DNA from: Verticillium longisporum
Taxonomy: Eukaryota; Ascomycota; Sordariomycetes; Glomerellales; Plectosphaerellaceae
Length of the DNA stretch: 64,000 nt
Direction of reading: 5' to 3'
NCBI GenBank assembly: GCA_019188255.1
Contig: JAETXT010000004.1
Location: 682,001 to 746,000, forward strand
Position numbers and translations under genes: made by a program. Positions 11,829-22,242 of the stretch are shown piece after piece (the first letter of the stretch is position 1; each line of letters opens with the position of its first letter). The notes beneath the pieces are model-generated. The model was not told the DNA's origin. It ran no database searches and saw only the letters and a list, made by a program, of their open reading frames with translations.

Positions 11829-12826
11829 TCAGCCAACGACTCCAGTTCCAGCCTGGCTCTCGATCAAATCACACACACAGCTAGCAGCATCGACATCATA
11901 ACTGTAAGGCGGCGCCACAAAGCTGCCCACCTGCGTAATGTCAATGTCCGAGTTGACGTAGACATTGTCCCGCTCGACAGCCCAGCCCTCGAGCTTGGCG
12001 TCGAGGTCCGTGACGATGGCGAGGCGCGTGTTCTCAAAGTACGTCGACTCGACGAGGACCTGCGCGTTCTCGCGCGAGTTGACGCCCGACGTCGGGTTGT
12101 CGAGGTAGCACGAGCTGTAGATGTGGCCGGTGCCGAAGCGGATGGAAGGCATGCGCGAGTTGACGTTGATGAAGCTGTTGTGGTGGTATGTCACGTGCAT
12201 TGTGCCGGCGTCCTGCTTTGTGTTGCCGCTCGAGTGGCCGATGAGGGAGCCCTTCCACTAATTTGCCGTCAGATACATTCGGGGACTTATGTACGCGGAG
12301 GGAAACTTGCGTGGTCGTGGAACTTGGTCCACGAGACGGTGACCCAGTCCGAGGCACGCTTAATGTCGAGCAGACCATCGTAAAAGTCCTTGTTGCCGAC
12401 GATGCCCGCGTTGGAGAGATCGAGATGGTCGATCCAGATGTTGGTGCTGCGCTCGGCCTCAACAAGGTCGCCGCCCCGGGGCGCCATGCTGAGATGAAGG
12501 TTGCGCAGGATGATGTTGTCTACCTTGTACATCCGCAGGCCACCTCCAGTCAAGCCGGATTTGGCACCGAGGCCGAGAACCGAGGTGTTGTTCTCTACAC
12601 GGAGGATGCCGCAGCCATCAATGATTCCACTGACGTGAATAACGCCGCTGTTCTTCAGAGCCGCCGTGAACTGGCTGCATGTGGTCACAACAACAGACGG
12701 GGCATTGCCTCCGCCAGTGGTGGCAGCGCCGTAGCCGACAAGCTCGTCGACAGCAGCGTTGCCACACTGAGCCACTGCAGTGCCGACAGCAGCGAACAAG
12801 GCCAGAGCGATCTTGCTGTTCAACAT
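11829..12826 (-). CDS. Pectate lyase, PL1 family
   Basis: Two exons, 12311-12826 and 11829-12257, give 314 aa. The intron (12258-12310) uses a GC donor (GCAAGT) and an AG acceptor, since only this joins FHDH to WKGSLIGHS, the unbroken PL1 motif. The enzyme is secreted (MLNSKIALALFAAVGTAVAQ signal peptide) and cleaves polygalacturonate by beta-elimination. Family marks are visible: NIWIDHLDLS (vWiDH), DFYDGLLDIK with calcium-binding Asp, WTKFHDHWKGSLIGH, and YHHNSFINVNSRMPSIRFG with the catalytic Arg in RMPSIR. Length and start are standard for fungal pelA/pelB enzymes. Its presence indicates growth on plant cell walls. Confidence 0.93.
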
Positions 12827-13650
12827 GTTTGCAGAAGCTCACAGGATATAATAAGGCCTTGGAAGAATGCCGGTGATAGATTTCGTAGTTTTGAGAGGCT
12901 CGTGATGTAGAACGCGATAGCGACTGATGAGTGGCAAACAGTTGTAGGTAGGCTCAGAGTGGATCTGTTGACCTTTATACTAATGCCGAGCCGCACAATG
13001 TCTGCCCAGACCTCGAACGTGCTCCAATGCCGACTTGCCGAGTCTTGAAATCTGTGAAGCATCTTCAATTATCCACCAGTGTTAGGATTCATGGCGCGAT
13101 AGCCTCGTTGTTCACGCATCATGATTTGGTTGGCCGGGATGGCATAGGGTCAGAAGCGATCGGATATGCATGAGTGATGGTCAGGAGGTTCGATGAAAGG
13201 CCCCCAAGTCCGAATTAACAGCCTTTTACAGATGATGTGCCATCCCTGATTGATGAGAGAAACATGGTTCGGCCGTCTCGTCACCCATCTAGGCTTTCCC
13301 GAGCCATCTGGCGCTCAGCCCAAGTCGGCGATCTGCCGCTGACAATCGAGCTGTTATAATATGCCGCCAATCAAAGCCTCGAGGTAGATGCGATGGATCT
13401 CGTGGGGTAGTTGCGTAATCCTTGTCGTATGCAGAACACGCGCATGAGGCTGCTTCCGCGCTCCATTCAGTAATGATGTGAACACCCTCGGCAGCGATGC
13501 CGTTTGTATTGACGACCTTCCAGTTGTGGGAGGACAGCAGCAAGCCAAGCCCGAAATGGACATGAGGGGTGTTGGAATTGCGGTCATGTTTCGAGGGAAC
13601 CATTTCTCCATCAAAAGCCTCTTCGGAACATGGTATATTGTCTTGCAGTC
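12827..13650. promoter_or_regulatory. Upstream region of pectate lyase
   Basis: 824 bases. The lyase promoter occupies the left part and the 3' flank of the TrpRS gene the right. Short frames on both strands show no domains. Confidence 0.35.
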
Positions 13651-16003
13651 CTATGACGACGCAGGTGTCGCCTCGGTAGCAGCAGCCGGCGCTTCAGCGG
13701 CACCGGCATCCTTGGCACCCTTTTCTTGGGCCTTGGCCGCCTTCTTCGCATCAATTTGCCTCTGTTTCTCCAGCTTCTTGAGCTGGTTCTTCGTCAGCTT
13801 TCCATCTCCCTCACCCTCGGCCTTGCCTTCGCCATCGGCTTTAGGCCTAACAGCCAGGTCGGCGAGGGCCTCTGAGCCGCGCCAGACCAAGGGACGGCGA
13901 GCCATGAACTGTGCGACAGTCTCATCGGTCACCTTCGCCCTCCTCTCCTGGAAGCCCGTGCAGAATTTGGACAACTCCTCGGCACACCTGGCTATCGTTA
14001 GTGGTGCAAAATTCTTTGAGGAGCGGGCAGCCCTTACCTCTTCTTGATCTCGCCGGTCATCATCTTGCCCGACCTGTAGTCCTTCTCAATTTGAGCCAGC
14101 TCCTCGTCATCCTATGACCTGTCAGTGAGTGTGAAGAGCGTAGGAGAGTGAACCCGTACCTCAAGGAAGAATCGAAGATATTGATAGCTGACATCGACAT
14201 CGGGGTTGGCTCCCAGCGCACGTTGCTCTTCCGCCGTCTCGCGTCCGCCGCTGTAAGCGTACTTGTTCATCTTGGACAGGACCTGCTTGGGTGTGTCGAA
14301 CATGAAGATGGCAGAGGACGCGACAGATGCCGACATCTTGGAGCCAGGTCCCTGCAGGGCGTCGAGGAACCGAGAATGGATGAGCGAGGGCTTCGCGTAC
14401 TTCAGGCCCTGGCTGATGTCTCTGGTCAAGCGGAAGTAGGGGTCTTTTGAGTATTAGCATGAGGTCTCACATGTGGCTGCTTGAGTGGCGAAGCCCATCA
14501 ACAGAGGAAGTGCGGGTCAAAGAACAGGCAGATATGGGTGAGGAGTGACGCAAACATAGCGACGAAGATCATTCAAAAGGACTCACCTTGGTCAATAGCA
14601 CAGGGAATGAGGCAACTGGGTTGCGTTAGTAGCTGCGTTGACATCAAACAGGACACCATGCTGGTCAGGGTTCGTACGGAATCTGGCTGGAGCGGGCTTC
14701 ATCTGTGCCGAAGATGTGTGGAAATGACGGGGCGAAGGAGGCTGAGGCCTGAATGGCGGCAAAGTGGACCTGCACACCGTTAGTGAGACTCGGCAGCAAC
14801 ACCTCTGTTCCCTTACTTTGCCGATAGAGGAGCTGCCATCGAAGCCAAAAGCCGCATTGGCAGTGTTGACAGTGATCCTCTTGGACACCTTGGAAATGGT
14901 CTCGTAGAACTTGCCGCCAACATAGTCGTAGTCGTTGAAGAGGAATGTCCTGAACACCGGTCAGTATGACTTCAATGGTCCACCGACTGGTATAGCACGA
15001 ACCTGTCAGGGCTGAAGCCAATGGCCAAGATATCCTTGGCGTTGGATTTGGTGTATTGCTTCACTTCCTCGACGCTTTTGCTGGTTAGCCCAGTTCGGCG
15101 GCAACAGGTGTACGGCTGGCAACGTACGTTCGCTTCTCGGAGAAGAGGAACTTTTCATCTTTGGCAGCGTGTTAGTCCAGAAACGGAAGCGCAGCTACAC
15201 ATGTCTGTGCGTTGGTGTAGGTCAAGCCGCAAAACGTACCATCCGTCATCATGATCTGCAAGATGTCAGTCGTGCCATGGGAATCGCATGTCCAGTCTCA
15301 ACATACCACAAGCGGCGCATCCAGTACATCCGACAGCCACTTGGTGAGCGTGAAGGGACTGATACGTTAGTCATCAGCTTTCACCTCGCTTACAAGTCTA
15401 CACGAAACTCACATGACGTGTCCAATGTGCATCGAGTCAGAAGAGGGACCACGGCCTGTACGCAAACTGCATCAGCACATGATTCTACTTTATGTTGACC
15501 ACCATTGCCCAGTATTGTTGGCGTACCAGTGTAGATGAAGAAGGGAAGGTTCTTCTCGTATCGGTCGAGAATCAGGTCGAGGTCGCGGTGGGAGAAAACA
15601 ACGCCTCGTCGGAGGAGGTGGTGCGGCTTGACGCCGACGACACGTTCGAAACGCTCGAGCATGGCCTCGTCGATGAGCTTGGTGCCAAACTCGTCCACGA
15701 GTTTCTGTACTACACGTCAGCCGTCTCGATCGGATCGTGTAGGACGGTGAAAGTAGTACCCTGTAGTCAATGGCCTGAATCTTGCCATCTTCGCCGACCT
15801 GGACAGATCAGCCCTCGTTCACCACCTTGTCGAGCCAGCGGCTTAGGCGGATGGCCGATTGCCCGCTCCATGGCCTGGCACAGAACACTCACAGCACCAG
15901 AAACATTCCAGGGGTCGATCTTCTGCTGCGAGGAGTCGGCAGAAGCCTCGCCGACGGCGGCGGGCGGGACCTCCTGGGCGGGAGCTTCGGGGGCGGCAGA
16001 CAT
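13651..16003 (-). CDS. wrs1: Cytosolic tryptophanyl-tRNA synthetase, 14 exons
   Basis: Exons (5' to 3'): 15893-16003, 15760-15798, 15527-15704, 15413-15455, 15307-15358, 15240-15255, 15128-15158, 15003-15080, 14817-14949, 14678-14769, 14587-14615, 14160-14443, 14038-14111, 13651-13987. They sum to 1497 nt, 498 aa. The enzyme charges tRNA-Trp. The class Ic core is clear: [22 protein letters not shown] (HIGH box), [42 protein letters not shown], and GPGSKMSAS (KMSKS-type loop). A Lys/Ala-rich tail ([15 protein letters not shown]) follows. All junctions are GT-AG. Exon 6 is only 16 nt. ATG 16003 ([11 protein letters not shown]) is the normal start; the open frame upstream is treated in the findings. 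Confidence 0.93.
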
Positions 16004-16738
16004 GGTGATGGTCGCAACGCGGGGTCGATACTCGTGCGCGTTGGCGGGGTGCTCGGAGGTCGTAAGCGACGAAAGTCGTGTCAATGCTGCCAGAGACTTG
16101 GTCGTTACTGGACGTCTGAGCAAAAAGGCCTGCTAGAGCTCGCTCCGAAAGCAGTCAGGACAGGAGGTACGGTGGACACGTCGCGGACTTTCAAGATCGC
16201 GGAGGAGAGGTCCGAATTTCTGGCCGCATTCGTGAGTCAACGGCAGGTGATGCGAAGTGGCAGGAACAACCCCGCGGCTGACTAAGGAGCTTTCGGTCAG
16301 GAGTCGATTACCCCGCCTTCACCGAGTTCTCGCAGTCAGAATGTTGGGAGCTATGATGTTGTGGATTGTTTGTTCGCCGAGAACAGAGTAAGGAATACAG
16401 CCTTTCTTCGAGCCAATCTAGAATGGACGCTTCTGTTATCATTTTTCGAGCTCGCAAGTTTGTCGGGCTTCGCATCGACGAATCCCGTCGAAGACCCTTT
16501 CGATCAGTCCTCAATCTGAAGCTTGCCAGCACAATCCTCGCCACACGCAACGCCATGACCTTCATTGTACAGCTAACTGTGAACAGAACGACTATCAGCG
16601 GCCTTTAATGTCGCCAATGTATGTTACGTCAAACGTGGCATGCTGTCGCCAATGCGGATGGCTGTCAAGCTCACGCCTCCATCAGCAAAATGAGACGCTG
16701 AGCTGCCATCTTCATCAACTCGGATGATTTTCCATGGC
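16004..16738. other. Intergenic between TrpRS start and the downstream gene's end
   Basis: 735 bases. 16004-16137 is open in frame with the TrpRS start and lacks an ATG. The rest shows no supported feature. Confidence 0.45.
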
Positions 16739-17994
16739 TCAAAAAGTCGTCATCAGCTTGGGATAGTCATCCGCACTCGCTCTCAGGTCCTTGAAAATAG
16801 ACTCCGAGTCACTGTCGCCCAGATGCTTCATGCGATCGACATCGTCATCCTCCAGATCCTTCAGCACCTCCTCTGGCTCCTCCTTGCCAGTCTTCTGGTC
16901 CTTCTGCTGCGGCTCAACGGCCTTCTCGATACCGCTGGACTCGCCAATGAGCAGGATCTGCGCGTTGGGGTAGTCAAAGTGCGCCGGTTTCGAGGGTAGC
17001 CAGCGACGGCCCTGGAACTCGTCTTGGATCCTGCAATCGGTGTCAGCAAGAAAATCGCGGTATCGGAGCAAGCAGAGACTGACTCCTTTGAGAAGCCCGG
17101 CCCCTCGGGCAACTGCGTGTTGGCGGGCGAAGGTTGCTCGGGGTTCTTGGTGCTCAAGATGAAGCTGCCCTGTGCCTTGACACCCAGGTCCTTCTGTACC
17201 TCCCCCAACTCGCCAGGCAGGGTGATCATGTACGCCAGATGGCTATCGCGCCCGGTGCTGGTGATCACATACACGCCCTCGGCGGCCGGCGTGGCGGGAG
17301 GCGTCGTGCTCGTCCCCTGCGTCTTGGTCACGTTCTCTGCGCCTTGCAGGAAGGTCTCCTTCAGCTCCTTGAAGCTCGCGCCCGACTTTTCGACAAACAC
17401 CATGAATCGGTCCTTTCCGCTCTGAGGGAGGACCTTCTTCGGCAACGCGAGCAGACGGCCATAGCCCGCCTCTCCGATGGGGCCCACGACGAGACGGGCA
17501 TCCCGGGCGAGAGGTCGCAGGATGAAGTAGCTGCGCTCAATGTCGTTGACCTGCGGAGGCTCATCAATGTTGACACGCGCGCGGATGAAGTAGTAGATGA
17601 GACCCTTTTCGAGGATGCTAGAGGGGACGTCGGGGTCTTCGTGGGGCTTCTCGGCGGTGTCGCTTTTGCTGGTGGGCTTGGCATCGACCTTGCTGTCGCT
17701 TTCCTCGTCCTTACTGTCGCCCATTTCCGTGTCGTTGTTATTCTTGGTCTGTTCATCGGCTTCATCGTCTCGTGACCGGTCTGTTGTGGTTGTGGGCTTG
17801 GACTCGCCACTCTTGCCAAAGCTTTCTTCAATTGTCGTCTGTTTCCCATCGTCGGACTCATCTCTCTTCACGCGCTTTGCGTCGGGCGAGGCTCCAGTGT
17901 CCTGTTTGTCAATGACATGCTTCTCGCCGGCAGCAGCATCACCGTGAGCGCCATCAGCCTTGGCACGGGCGTCGTCAGATCGTGTCGCGACCAT
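16739..17994 (-). CDS. Conserved fungal protein, acidic N-terminus (sometimes labelled BTB transcription factor)
   Basis: Exons 17084-17994 and 16739-17030 (53-bp intron GTCAGT...GCAG) give 400 aa. Residues 1-125 are low-complexity and highly charged (Asp/Glu/Lys/Ser, many TEE, DDE runs), with a KRVKRDESDD nuclear-localisation-like patch. Residues ~130-330 form an ordered block with GLIYYFIRARVNIDEPPQVN, YFILRPLARDARLVVGPIGE, ALPKKVLPQSGKDRFMVFVE, and an Arg/Trp-rich end (GRRWLPSKPAHFDYPNAQIL). This block is widely conserved in ascomycetes, often annotated as BTB domain transcription factor, but I see no BTB fold signature. The tail (EEVLKDLEDDDVDRMKHLGD) is acidic. Function is unknown; a nuclear location is likely. 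Confidence 0.72.
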
Positions 17995-18239
17995 CTTGAT
18001 GATTGAATTCTGTAGATCTCGAATATTGACTGAATGCTGGAGACGAGAAGATGAATGTCTCGTAACCGAAGAAGAGAAGGTAAAATGTTGGTTTCCAAAA
18101 CAGCTCGAGCGAATGGTGATGTCATCTCAGCCTTCTACATCATCCACCCTCCGAGCGCGCGGGCCCGTTCCCATGGCAAACGCGTCCTTCGCGTCGCGTT
18201 GCTTTTTTTTTTCTTTCCTTTTCTGTTTTTCCGGCCCAG

Positions 18240-18665
18240 TCAGCCGTTGAGTCTCTCCGTGACATAGACCAAGACGCCGAGCGACGCGTTCATGAGCGGC
18301 AGGCGGAACTTTAGGCCGCTCTTGGCCCGGCCCCAGGCGCCGGCGCCGGTCCAGAAGAGGACGAGCCCGAGCGTCGGCAGGCTGCCGCGCGTCGACGGCC
18401 AGGCCAGCATGGCGGCGGTCAGGAGATACCAGGCGCCGACGTAGCGCATGTGCTTGGGAATGTCGTCTCTGAAGGGCACGACGGGGTAGAGTTTCGCTGC
18501 CGAGAGCTGCGTCTTCCGATAGGTTCGCGCGTGGAGGGTCGGGAGTGCGTCGCTCAATCGGGCCACGGCTGCGATGGTGAAGTGGAGAGAGAGGACGATG
18601 GCCGGGAGAGCGGCGAAAAGAGACAACATCGTGGATGGGTTGTGGATGGGAGGCCAGAGGGCCAT
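18240..18665 (-). CDS. Small four-helix membrane protein, DoxX-like
   Basis: Single exon of 141 aa from ATG 18665. Four hydrophobic segments are visible at about residues 12-33 (LFAALPAIVLSLHFTIAAVA), 75-92 (VGAWYLLTAAMLAW), 97-113 (TLGLVLFWTGAGAW) and 120-138. A second ATG at codon 13 (MLSLFAAL) might be used. The pattern of helices and short loops resembles DoxX/DUF4267-type membrane proteins, with no catalytic residues to name. It stops at TGA 18240, just beyond a T/C-rich tract at 18204-18235. The product is probably real but its function is unknown. Confidence 0.6.
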   Translation of the reverse strand: MALWPPIHNPSTMLSLFAALPAIVLSLHFTIAAVARLSDALPTLHARTYRKTQLSAAKLYPVVPFRDDIPKHMRYVGAWYLLTAAMLAWPSTRGSLPTLGLVLFWTGAGAWGRAKSGLKFRLPLMNASLGVLVYVTERLNG

Positions 18666-20223
18666 GGCCAGCGCTTCTGGTCGAAGGAATGGTCAGGAGG
18701 TCGGAGATGATGCTTATCTCTTGTCTTGTCTGGTCTGAGCGCGTAGGTGAACTTTGTCCTACGGTACGGTATTGCGTTACATGCCGACGTCATTGACGCG
18801 AACTCGGCAGCGATTGGTCGTGTCTCATTCACTACTGCCTTTTCGCGATGCTCGCAAACGACGCAGAACTCGGGAGCCGACGCGTCGGGATGTGACGCAT
18901 CGTTTTTTCGGTCTCTGGAGTTCTGCGCCATAATTACATGCCGTAGGGTTCGATCACAACGAGGCATCATGAAGAGGGACTTCCCTCATGTCAGAAGGCG
19001 ACGACTGTTCAATTGTCCAAAATGTCGGTGCAGAAACATCATGAACAAAACTGGATCGCTCGTTAATGACGTTCATCGGCAGGCTACCATCCATCATCTG
19101 ACATTGGCAAGCCCGACATGGTGCGATGCTCAAGAAACCCAAACCACGGCACCTGGTTGGTGGAGACAGGAAGGGTGCAATGCCTCAACAGGTCGAGAGA
19201 GGTCAGCTTCTCTCGACATCATCTCCGACGTTGCATCCGAAAAGACCAATGCTGTGAATCCCCCACTCGTATACCGCACAAACGTTTTCCATGGCTACCT
19301 ATGAACCCCGAAATGTCTTAGGGTGGTCGTGCGTCAAGATGGCCTTGACTGCCACATCTGCAAGATCCTTATGGACTGCTTCAAATGCTGTACTGAAGAG
19401 CCCTAGGAGAGTCAAGCTCGGCCTTATGAGCCAGCTTCTGCCCCCAAGGCGCAACAAATACAATGCTCTCCTCGAAATTTCCAGAGGCAGAGTGAGCCAA
19501 AAGGACATCTTTCTGCTGGGGAAAAGCCACTCAATTCGATCGTTATTGTGTTGATCCCGTATTTACATCGAAGAGGATGACGACGAGCCTATTTCACTGA
19601 CGAGAACATGCGACTCTTCAGAGAGAAGTCGGTCCCGGGCCATGCTGGCCTTGTCTTGTGAACTTGATCTGAAGTGGATCATTACCCATCTCTTAAAAGC
19701 TTGAATGGAGAAGTGCCAAGACTGCTCGGCAGCCGGGAGCCTCAGACGGGTGCGTCCAGCCTGGCTTGTCGATGTGGAAAGAAGTGTCTGGTCCCGGGCA
19801 AACAGTGCAACTCGATCGTATCTCTGGCACTGTCAATCCAAAGGTGGGTCGAGCGGTTCCACAGGGACGCGACCGTTGGCAACGGCATATGGTATGCGGC
19901 TGCTCTGTCTGATAACGGTCACCTATCGCCTTGCAAGCGGTCATCTTGAGATGTCGGCATGAGAGATGCTGGGATTGAAGGATGTATTCTCGATGTTTGG
20001 CTGGGTACCTGCATATATGTAGGCAGGTAGGTAGGTAGTCGTACGCATTTCCTCGTCATGGATGGGGCTTGTGAACGATAAAACATCTGCCGCAACACTC
20101 CTGTAGCCAAGGACGAACAATCAATGCAGTAGGTACTTTGTGTTCCTTAGGTACCTAGGTAGGTAAGTAGTCAAGATTAATGATACAGTGCTCCATCATC
20201 AAGCAAAAACACAAAAATATTAA
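18666..20223. other. Intergenic, TAGG microsatellite near the tRNA
   Basis: 1.56 kb without a supported protein gene. Short GGTA/GTAG repeats lie at 20020-20040 and 20148-20172 (TAGGTACCTAGGTAGGTA), a common low-complexity motif in such genomes. Confidence 0.5.
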
Positions 20224-20335
20224 CGACGCCTGCAGGATTCGAACCTGCGCGTGCGAACACAATGCCTAGTCTATCGAACGTCGGAGGACGCTCATCAATA
20301 GCAGGGCATCGCCTTAACCACTCGGCCAAAGCGCC
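20224..20335 (-). tRNA. tRNA-Ser (anticodon GCU) with intron
   Basis: Read on the minus strand, the 5' end GGCGCTT pairs with the 3' end (AGGCGTC, then discriminator G). The A box TGGCCGAGTGGTTAAGGCG and B box GGTTCGAATCC are canonical. The anticodon stem ATGCC/GGCAT frames loop CTGCTA-A, so the anticodon is GCT, reading AGC/AGU. An intron of about 31 nt follows position 37. A long variable arm (TGTG-TTCG-CAC type) supports a class II serine tRNA. The total of 112 bases fits a spliced nuclear tRNA transcribed by RNA polymerase III. Confidence 0.93.
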
Positions 20336-20775
20336 GTTGAGTGAGGGGCGTAGGTGTGCGGAGACATCATGACCCCGCACAAGGAGAGGTGGTACGTCAA
20401 CTGGCATCCGTCATGCCGGTGGTTCGCGGCAACTTCTCCATGGGCGGTATTGCAACAGCTGTGTAAGATTCCTTCGTAACTTATGGTATCCCATGAGGAT
20501 GGTTGAAAATGACGGAGGCGGGGGATGATGGCTTTACAAAAAGCTGCAAGTGAAGTAAGAAAATTTGTCTCAAGATCTGGTGCCAAGTCCAGGAATTACA
20601 GTGTGGACCAGTCTTCAAGATCACGTGCCACCAGCTGAGTCCCCACCTCTCACTGACTCAGCACCCGGACGCGGAGGTTCACGGCGGCTGTCGTCATACC
20701 ACCCCACTACAGCTTAACCCTCAACCACAGTCGTTACCATCGTGAGATTTACCCTCACCCCACCCTCCCTTCCCC
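20336..20775. promoter_or_regulatory. Upstream region of ribose-5-phosphate isomerase
   Basis: 440 bases between the tRNA and RKI1. A CACGTG-like core (ATCACGTGCC) lies at 20620-20629 and pyrimidine-rich leader sequence (CCCTCACCCCACCCTCCC) just before the first ATG. Confidence 0.35.
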
Positions 20776-21744
20776 ATGTTCCGCCTCGTGCGTCCATCTT
20801 TCTTCTGCCCTCAAGCAACAATTACCAACAAGATACCCCTTCCCTTCCTTCCCCGGCTTCACTTTGCTCCCGAAGCAGCCTCAACAGCAGCCCGCACCAT
20901 GTCCACCCTGTCCCCCGTCGAGTCCGCCAAAAAGGCCGCCGCCGCCCGCGCCGTGTCCGAACACCTGCAGCCCAGCCACCGCTACGTCGGCATCGGATCC
21001 GGTAGCACAGTCGTCTACGTCGTCGACGCCATCGCTGCCAAGGGCCCCTCGTTCTGGGGCGAGATGACCTTCTTCCCCACCGGCAGCCAGAGCAAGGGCC
21101 TCATCCGGGCCGCCGGCCTGCGCCTCTGCAACCTCGACGACAGGCCCCTGGAGAGCGGCAAGCCCGTGACGCTGGACGTCGCGTTCGACGGCGCCGACGA
21201 GGTCGACGCCGAGCTCAACTGCATCAAGGGCGGCGGCGCCTGTCTGCTGCAGGAGAAGCTCGTCGCCATCGCCGCCAAGAAGTTTGTCGTCGTCGCCGAC
21301 TACCGCAAGCTCTCGAAGAACCTGCTCACGCAGTGGAAGGCTATCCCCATTGAGGTCCTGCCCATGGCGGCGCCCGATGTCCTGAGCCAGCTCGTGGCGC
21401 TTGGCTCGACCGGGCCCCTTGTTCGCCCCGGTGTCCCTGGCAAGGCCGGCGAGGTCGTGACGGACAATGGCATGTGGATCATTGACGCGCCGTTTGCGCC
21501 GCTGAAGCTGCTGAGCGAGGGCGCCGGTGCGGAACGTGCCGCTGACGGCTCGTGGGGCGTCAAGGCGCTGGCGGACGAGATTGTCAAGATTCCTGGTGTT
21601 GTCGAGGTTGGCATCTTTTTTGGTCTCGACGGCAGCGAGGCGGCCAAGGTGGGCAAGTTTGGACTGGCCCAAAAGCCTGTGGCGGCATACTTCGGCATGG
21701 AAGATGGCAGTGTCAAGGTGACGAACGCGGCGGGGTCGGAGTAG
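20776..21744 (+). CDS. rki1: Ribose-5-phosphate isomerase A
   Basis: Intronless; 322 aa from ATG 20776 or 281 aa from ATG 20899. The enzyme interconverts ribose-5-phosphate and ribulose-5-phosphate in the non-oxidative pentose phosphate pathway. RpiA motifs are clear: YVGIGSGSTVVYVVDAI (phosphate loop), DVAFDGADEVD (catalytic Asp pair), KGGGACLLQEKLVA (catalytic Lys/Gly loop) and VVADYRKLSKNL. The second ATG has the stronger context (CACCATG) and MSTLSPVESAKK is the usual family start, so the shorter form is likely the main product. The 41 extra residues (MFRLVRPSFFCPQATITNK and on) are basic and look mitochondrial; see the findings. Confidence 0.93.
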   Translation: MFRLVRPSFFCPQATITNKIPLPFLPRLHFAPEAASTAARTMSTLSPVESAKKAAAARAVSEHLQPSHRYVGIGSGSTVVYVVDAIAAKGPSFWGEMTFFPTGSQSKGLIRAAGLRLCNLDDRPLESGKPVTLDVAFDGADEVDAELNCIKGGGACLLQEKLVAIAAKKFVVVADYRKLSKNLLTQWKAIPIEVLPMAAPDVLSQLVALGSTGPLVRPGVPGKAGEVVTDNGMWIIDAPFAPLKLLSEGAGAERAADGSWGVKALADEIVKIPGVVEVGIFFGLDGSEAAKVGKFGLAQKPVAAYFGMEDGSVKVTNAAGSE

Positions 21745-22242
21745 GCTTGCTTTAAAAGTTTCAAAATAATAGAGGTCGTGTGATGAGTGTCAAAGACTTC
21801 ATCAATGCATATTGTAGATCCGTGTCGTTTATGCTAGTTGCACGATGCGTGATTCTCTGTACTGTTGCCGTCATGAAGGCGTTGGTAGCCTTCATGAAAG
21901 CTGATATACATATTCTCTGTCAATTGAGATGAGACAGTATGCTTTTGACAGTTCCCTGACCGTGCTTATCATCTCCTCCATAAGGAAGGAACAAAACAAT
22001 CCGTGTCACTTTCGTTATTCAATAGCTGCAACATTCCCAGTCAAACAATATGCAAGTCCGTTCCTTCCAGTTCTCAATATAATACTGTTCTTAAACGTCG
22101 GCTGTCTGATCTATTCTTATTCTTGAATTCCCCAGTGCTCTGTTCTTCCTCTCTTTAACCTTTCTTCAGAAGGAACCTCATCGTCCGAAAGTCCGACTAC
22201 TACTTCATCTTCAACATAAGCAGTCCGATCTCAAGACCAAAG
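21745..22242. other. Intergenic, no gene seen
   Basis: 498 AT-rich bases between two same-strand genes. No repeat or ORF of note. Confidence 0.45.
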
